64,000 bases of DNA from VFZP01 sp043755595 (GTDB lineage Bacteria; Acidobacteriota; Terriglobia; Bryobacterales; Bryobacteraceae): NCBI GenBank assembly GCA_043755595.1, contig JAYUSQ010000294.1, forward strand, positions 1-64,000, read 5' to 3'. The notes below the pieces were generated by a model. That model worked only from the letters and a program-made list of their open reading frames with translations, ran no database searches and was not told the origin of the DNA. The translations under genes were made by a program, and so were the position numbers. Positions 42,205-50,691 of the stretch are shown piece after piece; position 1 is the stretch's first letter; the number at the start of each line of letters is the position of its first letter.

Positions 42205-44232
42205 TTATGGCCGCGGAGCAGTGACGGGAGCGGCGGCCGCCGCAGCTTCCACAGGCGGCGCCACCGGCGCGAGATCCCAACGTTCATTGAAGAATCCCGC
42301 GTGCGCGATGCGTCCGGGCCAACGGCCATCCGGCGGAGTCGACAGATCCACAATCGCAAAGTCCGGCAGCTTCGGCACTTGCCGCGCGTTGTTCAAATAG
42401 TCGTACTCGCGGTACGTGAAACCCGAATTGATCACGACATATTTCTTGGGGTTCAAGGGATTCGGGAAGATCATCGCGGGCATATGCCCGGCGGCAGAAA
42501 AGCTCTGCTTGCCCATGCCAAGCTTCAGCGCATCCCAGGAAAGCGGCAGTTTGGCCAGCAGACGACCCAGTATTTGATTGCTGCCCGGATCGCCCCACAG
42601 AATCAGGTTCGCCGTCAGGATATCTTCACCCGAAACATCCGCGTCGTTCCGCACGATCGCGTCCCCGCGGAATTGCCGGCGCCATTCCTTGATCGCGCGA
42701 TTCATCTCGGCGTCCACCCAGGCGGCGGTCGATGGCACGAGTGGCTTGCCGGTCGGCTTGACGATGATGAAGCGGTTCATGAAGGCGTCGTCGATCGGCC
42801 CTTGCAGACCATGACGCTTTTGCAAGCCATCTCCATCCTTCGCAACCGCTGCCCGCCACACGCCGCCCGCACGCACGAACGAAGCATTCCAGGATCGATC
42901 CGACAACGGCCCAGGCGCTGAGACCGGCTGCCCGTCGATCGTCACTGTTACCTTGCCATTAAGTTCCAGTGGAAAGCCGCCGGAGCCGAAGTCCAGCGTG
43001 AAAGCCGTGATCCCCGACGTGGTGGCCCGCACCGAGCGAGGGGCGCGAAGTTCGGCCTCAATGCGCCCGGCCTCCCAGTGCTGGCGCAGTCCGTCGATGC
43101 GCACCCACTTCATCCGGTCATACGCGAGTGTGAAAGTCACGAATTGCACGCGCTCGGGATACGGGTCCCGTCCCGTAGCCACCATCGCGTTCATCGCGTC
43201 GTCTATCAAAATCTTCGATTCCGGATGATAGCGGTGCGGCGTGTTAGGTCCGATGACATGTTTCATCCGGATCCCTTCTTTCGCCAGTTCCCGCTCCATG
43301 ACCAACGCCGCTTGCATCTGTTTGTCGATCTCGCCTGAGTACGCCACCAGCGGAAGGTTCGCGAAGTTCGCCGCATACATCGTGGCGTCGTACAGCCGCC
43401 ACAGCTTTTGCTCCCACCACGTAGGCTTCACCGGCTCGCTCTTGAACACATTTAGAAATTCGGCGGACTCGGCAAAACCCGCGCCTGGCGCAGCCGCCGC
43501 CCACAGCCCTGCGTGATGCGCCGCGACGTGCCATACCGCCGCGCCTCCCATGGAGAAGCCGCGCATCGAGATGCGATTGGCGTCGATCCGATACTGCGAG
43601 CGGACCGATTCGAGCGCTTCGAACAAATCCACCTCGCCTGCAAACTTATTCGCGTTACAGTAGCGCCCGTAAAGATGCAGCACGATCGTGTCTGGCGGTG
43701 TGAACTGGCCGGCATTCGTGATGCGGTCCTGCAGAAAATTCAACTCCGTCAGAGTCTCACTGCGCCCGTGGAACCACGCATCCAGCCGCCAGCGATGAGC
43801 CGAGCCCGGAGACCAATTGGACGGCACCACCAGTCCGTACGGCTGCACGCTATCGTCCAGCTTGGAAAAATATCCGCGCACCACCAGACCGGACTGCACG
43901 GCCCAAGGCGTACGGCCTTCCATCAGATAGTCCGCACGCTCCTGCCCCATTCGCAGCATCTCTTTGGCCCGCTGCACTTCTTCGAGTTTGAGAAACTCTT
44001 CATGCTCCAGTGCGTAGCGGACCGCTTCGTGAAAGATCAAAACATCGGCCACCAGGGATGATCGCGCTCCGTGCTTTTTCTTGGCTTCGGCGACGCTCGC
44101 GCCCAGCCTCTTCAATCCAAACTCAAGCTGGGTCTTGTCGGCCACTGGAATGGTCACGCCAGGGGGCGGAACGGGGCGTTCCGCAGGCCACGCCAAAGCG
44201 GTAATTATTAGGAGAATTGGACAACGCCACAT
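42205..44232 (-). CDS. Secreted prolyl-oligopeptidase-like alpha/beta hydrolase
   Basis: A 675-residue exported protein. Signal peptide MWRCPILLIITALAWPA; an N-terminal helical part (to about 110); a hydrolase core with the nucleophile Ser in ISMRGFSMGGAAVWH and a catalytic-looking His in IGPNTPHRYHPES; then two beta-rich C-terminal domains (about 370-650). The DUF3826/prolyl-oligopeptidase-type layout occurs in polysaccharide-degrading bacteria; the substrate may be an ester or peptide. The C-terminal 15 residues are Ala/Pro-rich. Its ATG is only 14 bases from the divergent sugar-dehydrogenase ATG. Confidence 0.8.
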   Translation of the reverse strand: MWRCPILLIITALAWPAERPVPPPGVTIPVADKTQLEFGLKRLGASVAEAKKKHGARSSLVADVLIFHEAVRYALEHEEFLKLEEVQRAKEMLRMGQERADYLMEGRTPWAVQSGLVVRGYFSKLDDSVQPYGLVVPSNWSPGSAHRWRLDAWFHGRSETLTELNFLQDRITNAGQFTPPDTIVLHLYGRYCNANKFAGEVDLFEALESVRSQYRIDANRISMRGFSMGGAAVWHVAAHHAGLWAAAAPGAGFAESAEFLNVFKSEPVKPTWWEQKLWRLYDATMYAANFANLPLVAYSGEIDKQMQAALVMERELAKEGIRMKHVIGPNTPHRYHPESKILIDDAMNAMVATGRDPYPERVQFVTFTLAYDRMKWVRIDGLRQHWEAGRIEAELRAPRSVRATTSGITAFTLDFGSGGFPLELNGKVTVTIDGQPVSAPGPLSDRSWNASFVRAGGVWRAAVAKDGDGLQKRHGLQGPIDDAFMNRFIIVKPTGKPLVPSTAAWVDAEMNRAIKEWRRQFRGDAIVRNDADVSGEDILTANLILWGDPGSNQILGRLLAKLPLSWDALKLGMGKQSFSAAGHMPAMIFPNPLNPKKYVVINSGFTYREYDYLNNARQVPKLPDFAIVDLSTPPDGRWPGRIAHAGFFNERWDLAPVAPPVEAAAAAAPVTAPRP

Positions 44233-44246
44233 GGTCCAATGAGTAT

Positions 44247-46076
44247 ATGCGAAAGTCCTTACTCCTCGCCTCCGCTTTTTGCGTTAGCGCAGTCGCGCAA
44301 GGCCCGGAAATCAGGCTCACGCGGGTGGCTTCAGGGCTCATGAATCCGATCGACCTCCAATCGGCTCGCGACGGCTCTGGCCGCCTGTTCATCGTTCAGC
44401 AAGGCGGCGTCATTCGCATCCTGCGCAATGGCGCGCTGGACGCCGCTCCGTTCCTCAACATCAGCTCCAAAACACGGACCAATGGCGAATGCGGCTTGCT
44501 CGGCCTCGCCTTTCCCCCTGGCTTTCGCGACAGCCATCGCTTCTATGTGAACTATACGAACCCAGGCTGTACTGAGAGCGTGGTGGGGCGCTATTCGGTC
44601 TCGCCAAACGCCGATTCGGCGGACCCCGCTTCCGAGCAAATCATCCTCCGCCAAGCTCAGCCCTTTCAGAATCACAACGGCGGCGGACTCGCCTTCGGTC
44701 CCGATGGCTTCCTCTATATCGGCTTCGGCGACGGCGGCAGTGGAGGCGACCCACGGAACAATGGCCAGAACGCCGGCGCATGGCTCGGCAAACTCCTGCG
44801 CATCGACACCGAATCCGGCGCCAGCCCCTATGCAGTGCCGCGTTCAAATCCCTTCGCCGGCAACGCGCGGTTTCGCCCGGAAATCTGGGCGCTCGGACTG
44901 CGAAATCCGTGGCGGTTTTCCTTCGACCGTGAGACGGGCGATCTTTGGCTCGGCGACGTCGGCCAGAACCGCGCCGAAGAAGTCGACTTCCAATCGGGTC
45001 TCAGCACCGGCGGCGAGAACTACGGTTGGCGCCTGATGGAAGGCATGACCTGCTTCAACCCCGCGCAAAATTGCGACCGCACGGGATTGACTTTGCCGGT
45101 ACACGAATACACGCGCAGCCAAGGCGATGTTTCCATCACTGGAGGCTATGTGTATCGTGGCGCCCGCTGGCCGTCGCTGCGCGGAACCTATGTCTACGGC
45201 GATTATGCCAGCGGCCGCATCTGGGGCATTCGCCGCGAGGGGCCGCTCTTCAACAATCGCCTGCTCATCGACAGCAATCTCAATATCTCCACTTTCGGTG
45301 AAGACGACGCTGGTGAAATATACGTAACTCACCATGGGAGCGGTGAGGTCTTTGCCATCGAGGCAGCGGCCGCGCCCAGCTTCACTACACGGTCGATCAC
45401 CAACGCCGCCAGCTTCGAAATTGGCTTGACTCCCGGTTCGGCCTCGGTCGTATTTACCGGTGGCGTTCGGCTGCCAGGGGTGACACAAGCACAGGCAATC
45501 CCGTTGCCGCGCGAATTGGCCGGGGTTAGGGTTTCAGTGAATGGCCGCGATGCGCCGCTGTTCGCCGTGGTCAATTCTAACGGACAGGAGCAGGTGAATT
45601 TTCAAACGCCTTGGGAAACCGAGAGCCCAACGGCGAGCGTCGTAGTGACCCGGGATGGCTCGGCCAGTTCACCGGTTGAGGTTGGCGTCCACACGCTGCA
45701 GCCCGGCATTTTCGAATGGAACGGCGTCGAGGCGCTCGTCGTGCGCGCCGCCGACAATTCCCTGGTTACGCCTGCGCGGCCCCTGCGGACCGGCGAGATA
45801 GTCTACCTATATTCGACCGGTCTCGGCCCTGTTGACGCCAATCCCGGCACAGGCAACGCTGGCCCCAGCGCCTCGCTCGCCCGTTCGCGCACCTCCCCTT
45901 CGGTCACGATCGACGGGGCGGACTGTGAAGTGTTGTTCGCCGGTCTCGCCCCAGGCTTCGTGGGCATCTATCAAGTGAACATCCGCGTGCCCGCGTCCGC
46001 CCGTAGCGGCCAACGCGAGATGGTGCTCTCATCCGGCGGTATCCGTAGCAAGCCCGTGCGCGTGACGCTGCAGTGA
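44247..46076 (+). CDS. PQQ-type sugar dehydrogenase with TIGR03437 tail
   Basis: A 609-residue exported protein. Signal peptide at about 1-18 (KSLLLASAFCVSAVAQ), then a six-bladed propeller of the soluble aldose dehydrogenase (GSDH) type: GECGLLGLAFPPGF, GGGLAFGPDGFLYIGFGDGG, NPWRFSFDRETGDLWLGDVGQN, GGENYGWRLMEG. It would oxidise aldoses with PQQ in the periplasm. A TIGR03437 domain occupies about 385-609. The ATG at 44247 opens the signal peptide; ribosome site is weak, and promoters must lie inside the neighbouring coding sequence. Sits next to deoxysugar and sulfatase genes. Confidence 0.88.
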   Translation: MRKSLLLASAFCVSAVAQGPEIRLTRVASGLMNPIDLQSARDGSGRLFIVQQGGVIRILRNGALDAAPFLNISSKTRTNGECGLLGLAFPPGFRDSHRFYVNYTNPGCTESVVGRYSVSPNADSADPASEQIILRQAQPFQNHNGGGLAFGPDGFLYIGFGDGGSGGDPRNNGQNAGAWLGKLLRIDTESGASPYAVPRSNPFAGNARFRPEIWALGLRNPWRFSFDRETGDLWLGDVGQNRAEEVDFQSGLSTGGENYGWRLMEGMTCFNPAQNCDRTGLTLPVHEYTRSQGDVSITGGYVYRGARWPSLRGTYVYGDYASGRIWGIRREGPLFNNRLLIDSNLNISTFGEDDAGEIYVTHHGSGEVFAIEAAAAPSFTTRSITNAASFEIGLTPGSASVVFTGGVRLPGVTQAQAIPLPRELAGVRVSVNGRDAPLFAVVNSNGQEQVNFQTPWETESPTASVVVTRDGSASSPVEVGVHTLQPGIFEWNGVEALVVRAADNSLVTPARPLRTGEIVYLYSTGLGPVDANPGTGNAGPSASLARSRTSPSVTIDGADCEVLFAGLAPGFVGIYQVNIRVPASARSGQREMVLSSGGIRSKPVRVTLQ

Positions 46077-46100
46077 CTCGCGGGAGGGTGGCCTCCGGCT

Positions 46101-46511
46101 CCTATGGAGAGGCCATGACGAGTAACAAGTTTGAATATCTGCTCTCGCGCCGTGTCGACGTGTTGGTGGTGGCGGCTTCGATCTCCGATCCTGCCTCAGT
46201 CGCCTCTCTCGCCGGAGGCGGCGGGCCCGTAGTTCATAGGATCGCCGCTTTGACGGCATGAACGCCAACTTCGTGGGCGTGGATGACGAGTTAGTGGGAC
46301 GCCTGGCGACGCAGCATTTGAGTGACCAGGGCTGCCGCCGGATCGCCGGCAATGGGCGCGATGCAGGCGATCTTCGACGCAGGCCTGAGGGTTCCCCGAA
46401 ACTTGGCCGTCGCCAATTGCGGCACTGTGCGATACGCCATATGCCTTCGAGTTCCGCTCACTTCTGTCGATCGGAACTAAGCCGGTGATCCGGGAGTCTA
46501 GCTCGCAGGAG
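46101..46511 (+). pseudogene. LacI-family regulator relic with three deletions
   Basis: The text NKFEYLLSRRVDVL, VVAASISDP, NANFVGVDDELVG and CRRIA matches the intact LacI regulator at 49606-50649. Compared with it, the HTH region is missing after the ATG at 46115, a middle block is missing (from CRRIA straight to the segment equivalent to MGAMQAIFDAGLRVP), and a third is missing near the end, before VIRESS. Frameshifts have added stops. The upstream GGAGAGG context is also similar, so a regulator plus its leader was duplicated and eroded. Not functional. Confidence 0.85.
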
Positions 46512-46682
46512 AGATGGCTCCTCACCCAAACCTGGCATCCGCCAGTGAGGGTGAAATGATCGGACCTGCAAAATCACGATTTGTTGGCGGCGAGAAATTC
46601 AAGGAATCAGTACTCGATCTGTTCGCCAACGGGACCGCAGGGCCATCCACAAATTCCGAATCCGCTGCTATGCTGAGTAGAA

Positions 46683-46708
46683 ACTACGTCAAGAGACTAC
46701 GTCAAGAG
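46683..46708. repeat. 13-bp tandem duplication
   Basis: ACTACGTCAAGAG occurs twice in direct tandem, about 40 bases before the cyclase start. It may be a slippage product or a paired operator site; no other evidence. Confidence 0.5.
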
Positions 46709-46748
46709 ACAGGACATTCGATATCCAACCGGATATCATGGAGGGCTT

Positions 46749-47726
46749 GTGAGCGACTACGCTGAAGGCGCGTACCTGGAATTCAAAGCCGATGGAACCA
46801 CCCATCGCTTCACGCTAGCCACGGTCTGCCAAATCGGCAGGAGCGCCAACAGCCATTTGGTGCTTGGCGGCGAAATGGTGTCGCGCCAACACGCGATGCT
46901 GCAACGGTCCGATGGCGGCCAGTTCTACATCACCGACCTCGGCAGCAGCAATGGCACGCTTGTGAACGGGGTGCGTATTTCCGTGCCGACGATTCTGTCG
47001 CCGGGTGACCAAGTCACCGTCGGCATTCACAAACTAGTGCTCTGCCAAACGACCGCCGCTCCTGCGCCGGAAATCAAGAAATGCGACATGACGATGACGT
47101 CCATGTCGGTCGAGCAGAAATTCGTTACGGTCCTGGTCGTCGACATCCGCGGCTTCACAGGCCTCGCCCAGCGCATTGATCCGAATATTTTGGCGCAAGC
47201 CACTGGAACTTGGTTTCGCGACAGCGGACGCCTTCTGCAGGAGCGGGGCGCTTGGGCTCAGAAATACATCGGCGACGCGATCATGGCTGTCTGGCAGCAT
47301 CGGGGCTTAGCCCCTGCGAAGGAAGAATTTTATCCGATCCTCGACGGCCTCTGCCGGCTGTCGGAGGTTGCAAGCCGTTTGCAGAGCCAGTTTCAATTGC
47401 AGGAACCAATTCTCATCGGCGCCGGAATCAACTCCGGCTTCGCTTCGGTAGGGAACGTGGGCAGCGCCGCGACTGCCGACTACACCGCGCTCGGCGATGT
47501 AGTGAACAAGGCCTTTCGCCTGGAAGCGGCGACCAGGACCGAACGCTGCGACTTGCTGATCGGCAAAGACACCCAGGTCTGGTTGGCTTCCGGCTCCAGC
47601 GCTCTCACCCGCTTCGAGCAGTGCCCCGTGATCCTCAAAGGGTACACCGAGTTGGAGACCGCCTATCGGTGCCAGATGGACGCGGTCGAGGAGTTCTTGC
47701 AGGGGCGATCGTTAGTTACAAGGTGA
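46749..47726 (+). CDS. FHA domain plus class III adenylate/guanylate cyclase
   Basis: A 325-residue soluble protein. FHA domain about 10-95 (CQIGRSANSHLVLGG, VSRQHAMLQ, GSSNGTLVNG); class III cyclase domain about 120-305 with the metal-binding Asp in VVDIRGFTGL, a second Asp in KYIGDAIMAVW and the GDVVNKAFRLE transition-state motif. It would make cAMP or cGMP under control of phosphothreonine binding. GTG start with GGAGGG 3 bases before it, closer than usual. Phospho-regulated cyclases of this layout are common in Acidobacteria and Myxococcota. It survives intact between pseudogene relics. Confidence 0.9.
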   Translation: MSDYAEGAYLEFKADGTTHRFTLATVCQIGRSANSHLVLGGEMVSRQHAMLQRSDGGQFYITDLGSSNGTLVNGVRISVPTILSPGDQVTVGIHKLVLCQTTAAPAPEIKKCDMTMTSMSVEQKFVTVLVVDIRGFTGLAQRIDPNILAQATGTWFRDSGRLLQERGAWAQKYIGDAIMAVWQHRGLAPAKEEFYPILDGLCRLSEVASRLQSQFQLQEPILIGAGINSGFASVGNVGSAATADYTALGDVVNKAFRLEAATRTERCDLLIGKDTQVWLASGSSALTRFEQCPVILKGYTELETAYRCQMDAVEEFLQGRSLVTR

Positions 47727-47924
47727 GCCCTGTGTGGGAGGCTGCAGCGTGCCATACTGGCTGCCCAAAGCTTCGTCCGCAATTCCTTGATCTTTCCCTC
47801 TTCGTCGGCGGGTGGACAATGGTTCATGCATAGCGGCTTGCTGTTCCATCCACGCTGTCGCATTCTGCCCCAGGCTTCCTCGTTCATCCCCCTCTTAAAG
47901 TAACCCAGTCGGCAGCTGCTTGTT

Positions 47925-47978
47925 GTGGATCTGATCGGGGAAGTAGGCGTCCGAACTGGCGGCGTCTGGATAGCCGCC
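47925..47978 (-). pseudogene. Short sulfatase relic (minus strand)
   Basis: This stretch is the reverse complement, with a few changes, of 48567-48620 inside the downstream sulfatase (YPDAASWDAYFPDQIH region). It is a fragment of a second sulfatase copy in inverted orientation. The adjoining 47740-47924 has a weak minus-strand reading frame of unknown origin. Confidence 0.75.
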
Positions 47979-48000
47979 CTGATGACCCTACCCTCCCAAG

Positions 48001-48165
48001 CGCGCCTCCTGCGGACTCGGCGAGTTAGTCTACTTTTACGTCTACGGGCCTCCGTCCAGTGGATGCGGATCCGGGTGGCGGCGTCCGCGCGAAGTGGCCA
48101 AACGCGAAATGGTTCTGTCGGCAGGTGGAGTGCGTGGCAAAGCTGCGCGCATTACGCTACAGTGA
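48001..48165 (+). pseudogene. TIGR03437 domain relic
   Basis: Matches the end of the TIGR03437 domain of the sugar dehydrogenase (PLRTGE.VY, then RVPASARSGQ REMVLS GGIR). A middle block is deleted and one extra base near 48100 shifts the frame; with it removed the end reads QREMVLSAGGVRGKAARITLQ-stop (given here as REMVLSAGGVRGK then AARITLQ). It stops 8 bases before the sulfatase ATG. Confidence 0.8.
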
Positions 48166-48173
48166 CATGATCG

Positions 48174-49583
48174 ATGCTTTCCCGCCGACACTTCGCCGCC
48201 ACTAGTTTAGGAGCCGCCGCCGCTTCGAGGGCGCACGCCGCCGCCGCCAAGCCAAACATCTTGATGATCGCCGTGGACGATCTGAACGACTGGGTCGGCT
48301 GCCTGGGCGGGCATCCGCAAGCGCGCACTCCGAATCTCGACAAGTTGGCCGCGCGCGGTCTGCTGTTCACCAACACTCACTGCAGCGCTCCACTCTGCAA
48401 TCCTTCCCGCGCCTCGTTGATGACCGGGATCCTGCCTTCGACCTCAGGCATCTACGATAACGGCCAACCTTGGCGAAAATCGCCGGCGCTTGCCAAGGCT
48501 GTGACGATCACCCAACACTTCCGGGCCAACGGCTATCGCGTATTGGGCGGAGGCAAGATCTATCACGGCGCCTATCCGGACGCCGCCAGTTGGGACGCCT
48601 ACTTCCCCGATCAGATCCATACCAAGCCGCAGGACCCTGCCCCTGCCAAGCTACCCGCCAACGGCATTCCCAATACTGGCAACCTTGACTGGGGTCCACT
48701 CAACGTGGCCGATTCGAAGATGGGAGACACGCAAGTGGTCGATTGGGCGTTGGGCGAGTTGAATCGCGTCCAGGCCCAACCCTTGTTCCTCGGTTGCGGC
48801 TTGTTCCGTCCGCATTTGCCCTGGTACGTCCCCGCCAAGTATTTCGACCTTTTCCCGCTCAACTCGATCATCCTGCCGAAGGTCCTTCCCAACGATTTGG
48901 ACGACGTTCCTCCGATCGCGGTTCAGTTCGCCAAGCCGCGCGGAGACCATGCCGGCATCACCGGACACAACAAGTGGAAAGAGGCGGTGCAAGCGTACCT
49001 TGCCGCCATCGCTTTCATGGATGGACAACTCGGCCGGCTGATCGATGGCTTTGATCGCAGCCCGCGGGCGCAGGATACTCATATAGTGCTGTGGAGCGAT
49101 CACGGCTGGCACCTGGGCGAGAAGCTTCACTGGCGCAAATTTTCACTGTGGGAAGAGTCGACGCGCAACGTATTTCTAACCGTAGCGCCGGGCGTCGCCA
49201 AGCCAGGCACGCGCTGTAACCGGCCAGTGAGCCTGCTCGATCTCTACCCCACGCTGAACGAACTCTGCGGACTGCCGGCGCGCCGCGAACTCGAAGGCCG
49301 CAGCTTGATGCCGTTGCTACGGAACCCCTCGCTGGAATCGTGGGATGCTCCGGTTCTAACCACTTACTTCCAGAACAATCATTCGCTCCGGGACCAGCGG
49401 TGGCGTTATACGCGCTACTCCGAAGGCGGCGAAGAACTCTATGACCGTCAAGCGGACCCGATGGAATGGACCAACCTCGCCGGCCGCGCCGAGTATGCCG
49501 GCGTCAAGGCTGATCTGTCGCGCTGGCTTCCTAAAGTGAACGCAGCTCCGTCTATCCACGCCAAGGGACTCGCCGAAGAATAG
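48174..49583 (+). CDS. Secreted type I sulfatase (iduronate-2-sulfatase-like)
   Basis: A 469-residue sulfatase. Tat-type signal (MLSRRHFAATSLGAAAA); metal site PNILMIAVDDLND; formylglycine motif CNPSRASLMTG; later HGWHLGEKLHW and ELYD-type end. The WRKSPALAKAVTITQHFR text and overall order follow iduronate-2-sulfatase-like enzymes. It would remove 2-O-sulfates from uronic-acid-containing polysaccharides. No ribosome site is obvious; it may be read from the relic upstream. Followed by a LacI regulator 22 bases downstream, a likely local controller. Confidence 0.9.
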   Translation: MLSRRHFAATSLGAAAASRAHAAAAKPNILMIAVDDLNDWVGCLGGHPQARTPNLDKLAARGLLFTNTHCSAPLCNPSRASLMTGILPSTSGIYDNGQPWRKSPALAKAVTITQHFRANGYRVLGGGKIYHGAYPDAASWDAYFPDQIHTKPQDPAPAKLPANGIPNTGNLDWGPLNVADSKMGDTQVVDWALGELNRVQAQPLFLGCGLFRPHLPWYVPAKYFDLFPLNSIILPKVLPNDLDDVPPIAVQFAKPRGDHAGITGHNKWKEAVQAYLAAIAFMDGQLGRLIDGFDRSPRAQDTHIVLWSDHGWHLGEKLHWRKFSLWEESTRNVFLTVAPGVAKPGTRCNRPVSLLDLYPTLNELCGLPARRELEGRSLMPLLRNPSLESWDAPVLTTYFQNNHSLRDQRWRYTRYSEGGEELYDRQADPMEWTNLAGRAEYAGVKADLSRWLPKVNAAPSIHAKGLAEE

Positions 49584-49605
49584 TGGGCTGTACCATGGAG
49601 AGGTC

Positions 49606-50649
49606 ATGAACGCGCCTCCACCGTCTCCCGACCCGCGTAGGCCGCCAGTGCGGATGAAGGACATCGCACGTGACTTAGGCTTATCCGTCGTCACGGTATC
49701 TAAAGTATTCCGCGGACATCACGATATCGGTCCAGAGACGCGGCAGCGCGTTCTCGCCCGCATCAAGGAGCTCAACTACCAACCGAATCCAGCGGCGCGT
49801 TCGTTGGCCACCGGCCGCAGCTACTTCATGGGCCTGATCGTGCCCGATCTGGTTCACTCGTTTTTTAGCGAATTGGCTAAGCATCTGGCAGGTGTGCTTC
49901 GTGCCAGTGGTTATTCATTGCTGCTTTCTTCATCGGAAGAAGACACGAACCTGGAACTGCGCGAGTTCGATTATCTGTTATCGCGGCGCGTGGACGTGTT
50001 ATTGGTGGCGGCTTCCATCTCCGACCCCGCCGCAGTTGCCTCGCTCAACGCGGGTGACGTACCTCTCATTTTCGTCGATCGCCGCTTTGAAGGCATGCAC
50101 GCCAACTTCGTGGGGGTCGATGACGAGTTAGTAGGACGCATCGCGACTGAACATTTGATCGAACAGGGCTGCCGCCGGATCGCCGTCATCACCGCTGCCA
50201 TGCGGACCGCACAAATGCGTCTCGAAGGATACCGGCAGGCACTCGCCGCCGCTGGCATAGCCTTTGATCCGTCGCTGGTGGCCACACGCCTCCACGGCGA
50301 CGATGCCGCTGACGAGACTGGCTACGCGGCCATGAAACATCTGCTGGAATCGGGCCCCAGGCCGGACGCGGTCTTCTGCCACAACGACCCTACCGCCATG
50401 GGCGCGATGCAAGCGATTTTCGATGCCGGTCTGCGGGTTCCCCAAGACGTGGCGGTTGCCGGTTGCGGCAATGTCCGATACGCGAAATGCCTCCGCGTGC
50501 CGCTGACCTCGATCGATCAAAACTGCCGCGGCATCGGCGAAGAGGCCGGCAGGCTGGCGTTGAGTCTGGCTTCGAAACCGGGACGCCGCCCCCGCACCGT
50601 GCTGATGGAACCGAAGCTGGTGATCCGAGAGTCCAGCTTGCGGAAGTAA
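49606..50649 (+). CDS. LacI-family transcriptional regulator
   Basis: A 347-residue regulator. N-terminal HTH at about 12-35 (MKDIARDLGLSVVTVSKVFRG) and hinge helix (NPAARSLATGRSY); the rest is a periplasmic-binding-protein-like effector domain (PDLVHSFFSELAKHLAGVLR, FVGVDDELVGRIATEHLIEQG). Members repress sugar-use genes until an inducer binds. Preceded by the sulfatase and an SD-like GGAGAGG. A mutilated copy lies at 46101-46511, so the locus has been duplicated. Confidence 0.93.
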   Translation: MNAPPPSPDPRRPPVRMKDIARDLGLSVVTVSKVFRGHHDIGPETRQRVLARIKELNYQPNPAARSLATGRSYFMGLIVPDLVHSFFSELAKHLAGVLRASGYSLLLSSSEEDTNLELREFDYLLSRRVDVLLVAASISDPAAVASLNAGDVPLIFVDRRFEGMHANFVGVDDELVGRIATEHLIEQGCRRIAVITAAMRTAQMRLEGYRQALAAAGIAFDPSLVATRLHGDDAADETGYAAMKHLLESGPRPDAVFCHNDPTAMGAMQAIFDAGLRVPQDVAVAGCGNVRYAKCLRVPLTSIDQNCRGIGEEAGRLALSLASKPGRRPRTVLMEPKLVIRESSLRK

Positions 50650-50691
50650 GAGCCGAATCGTATCGGCACAGTGCGATAAACTGCGGGAATC

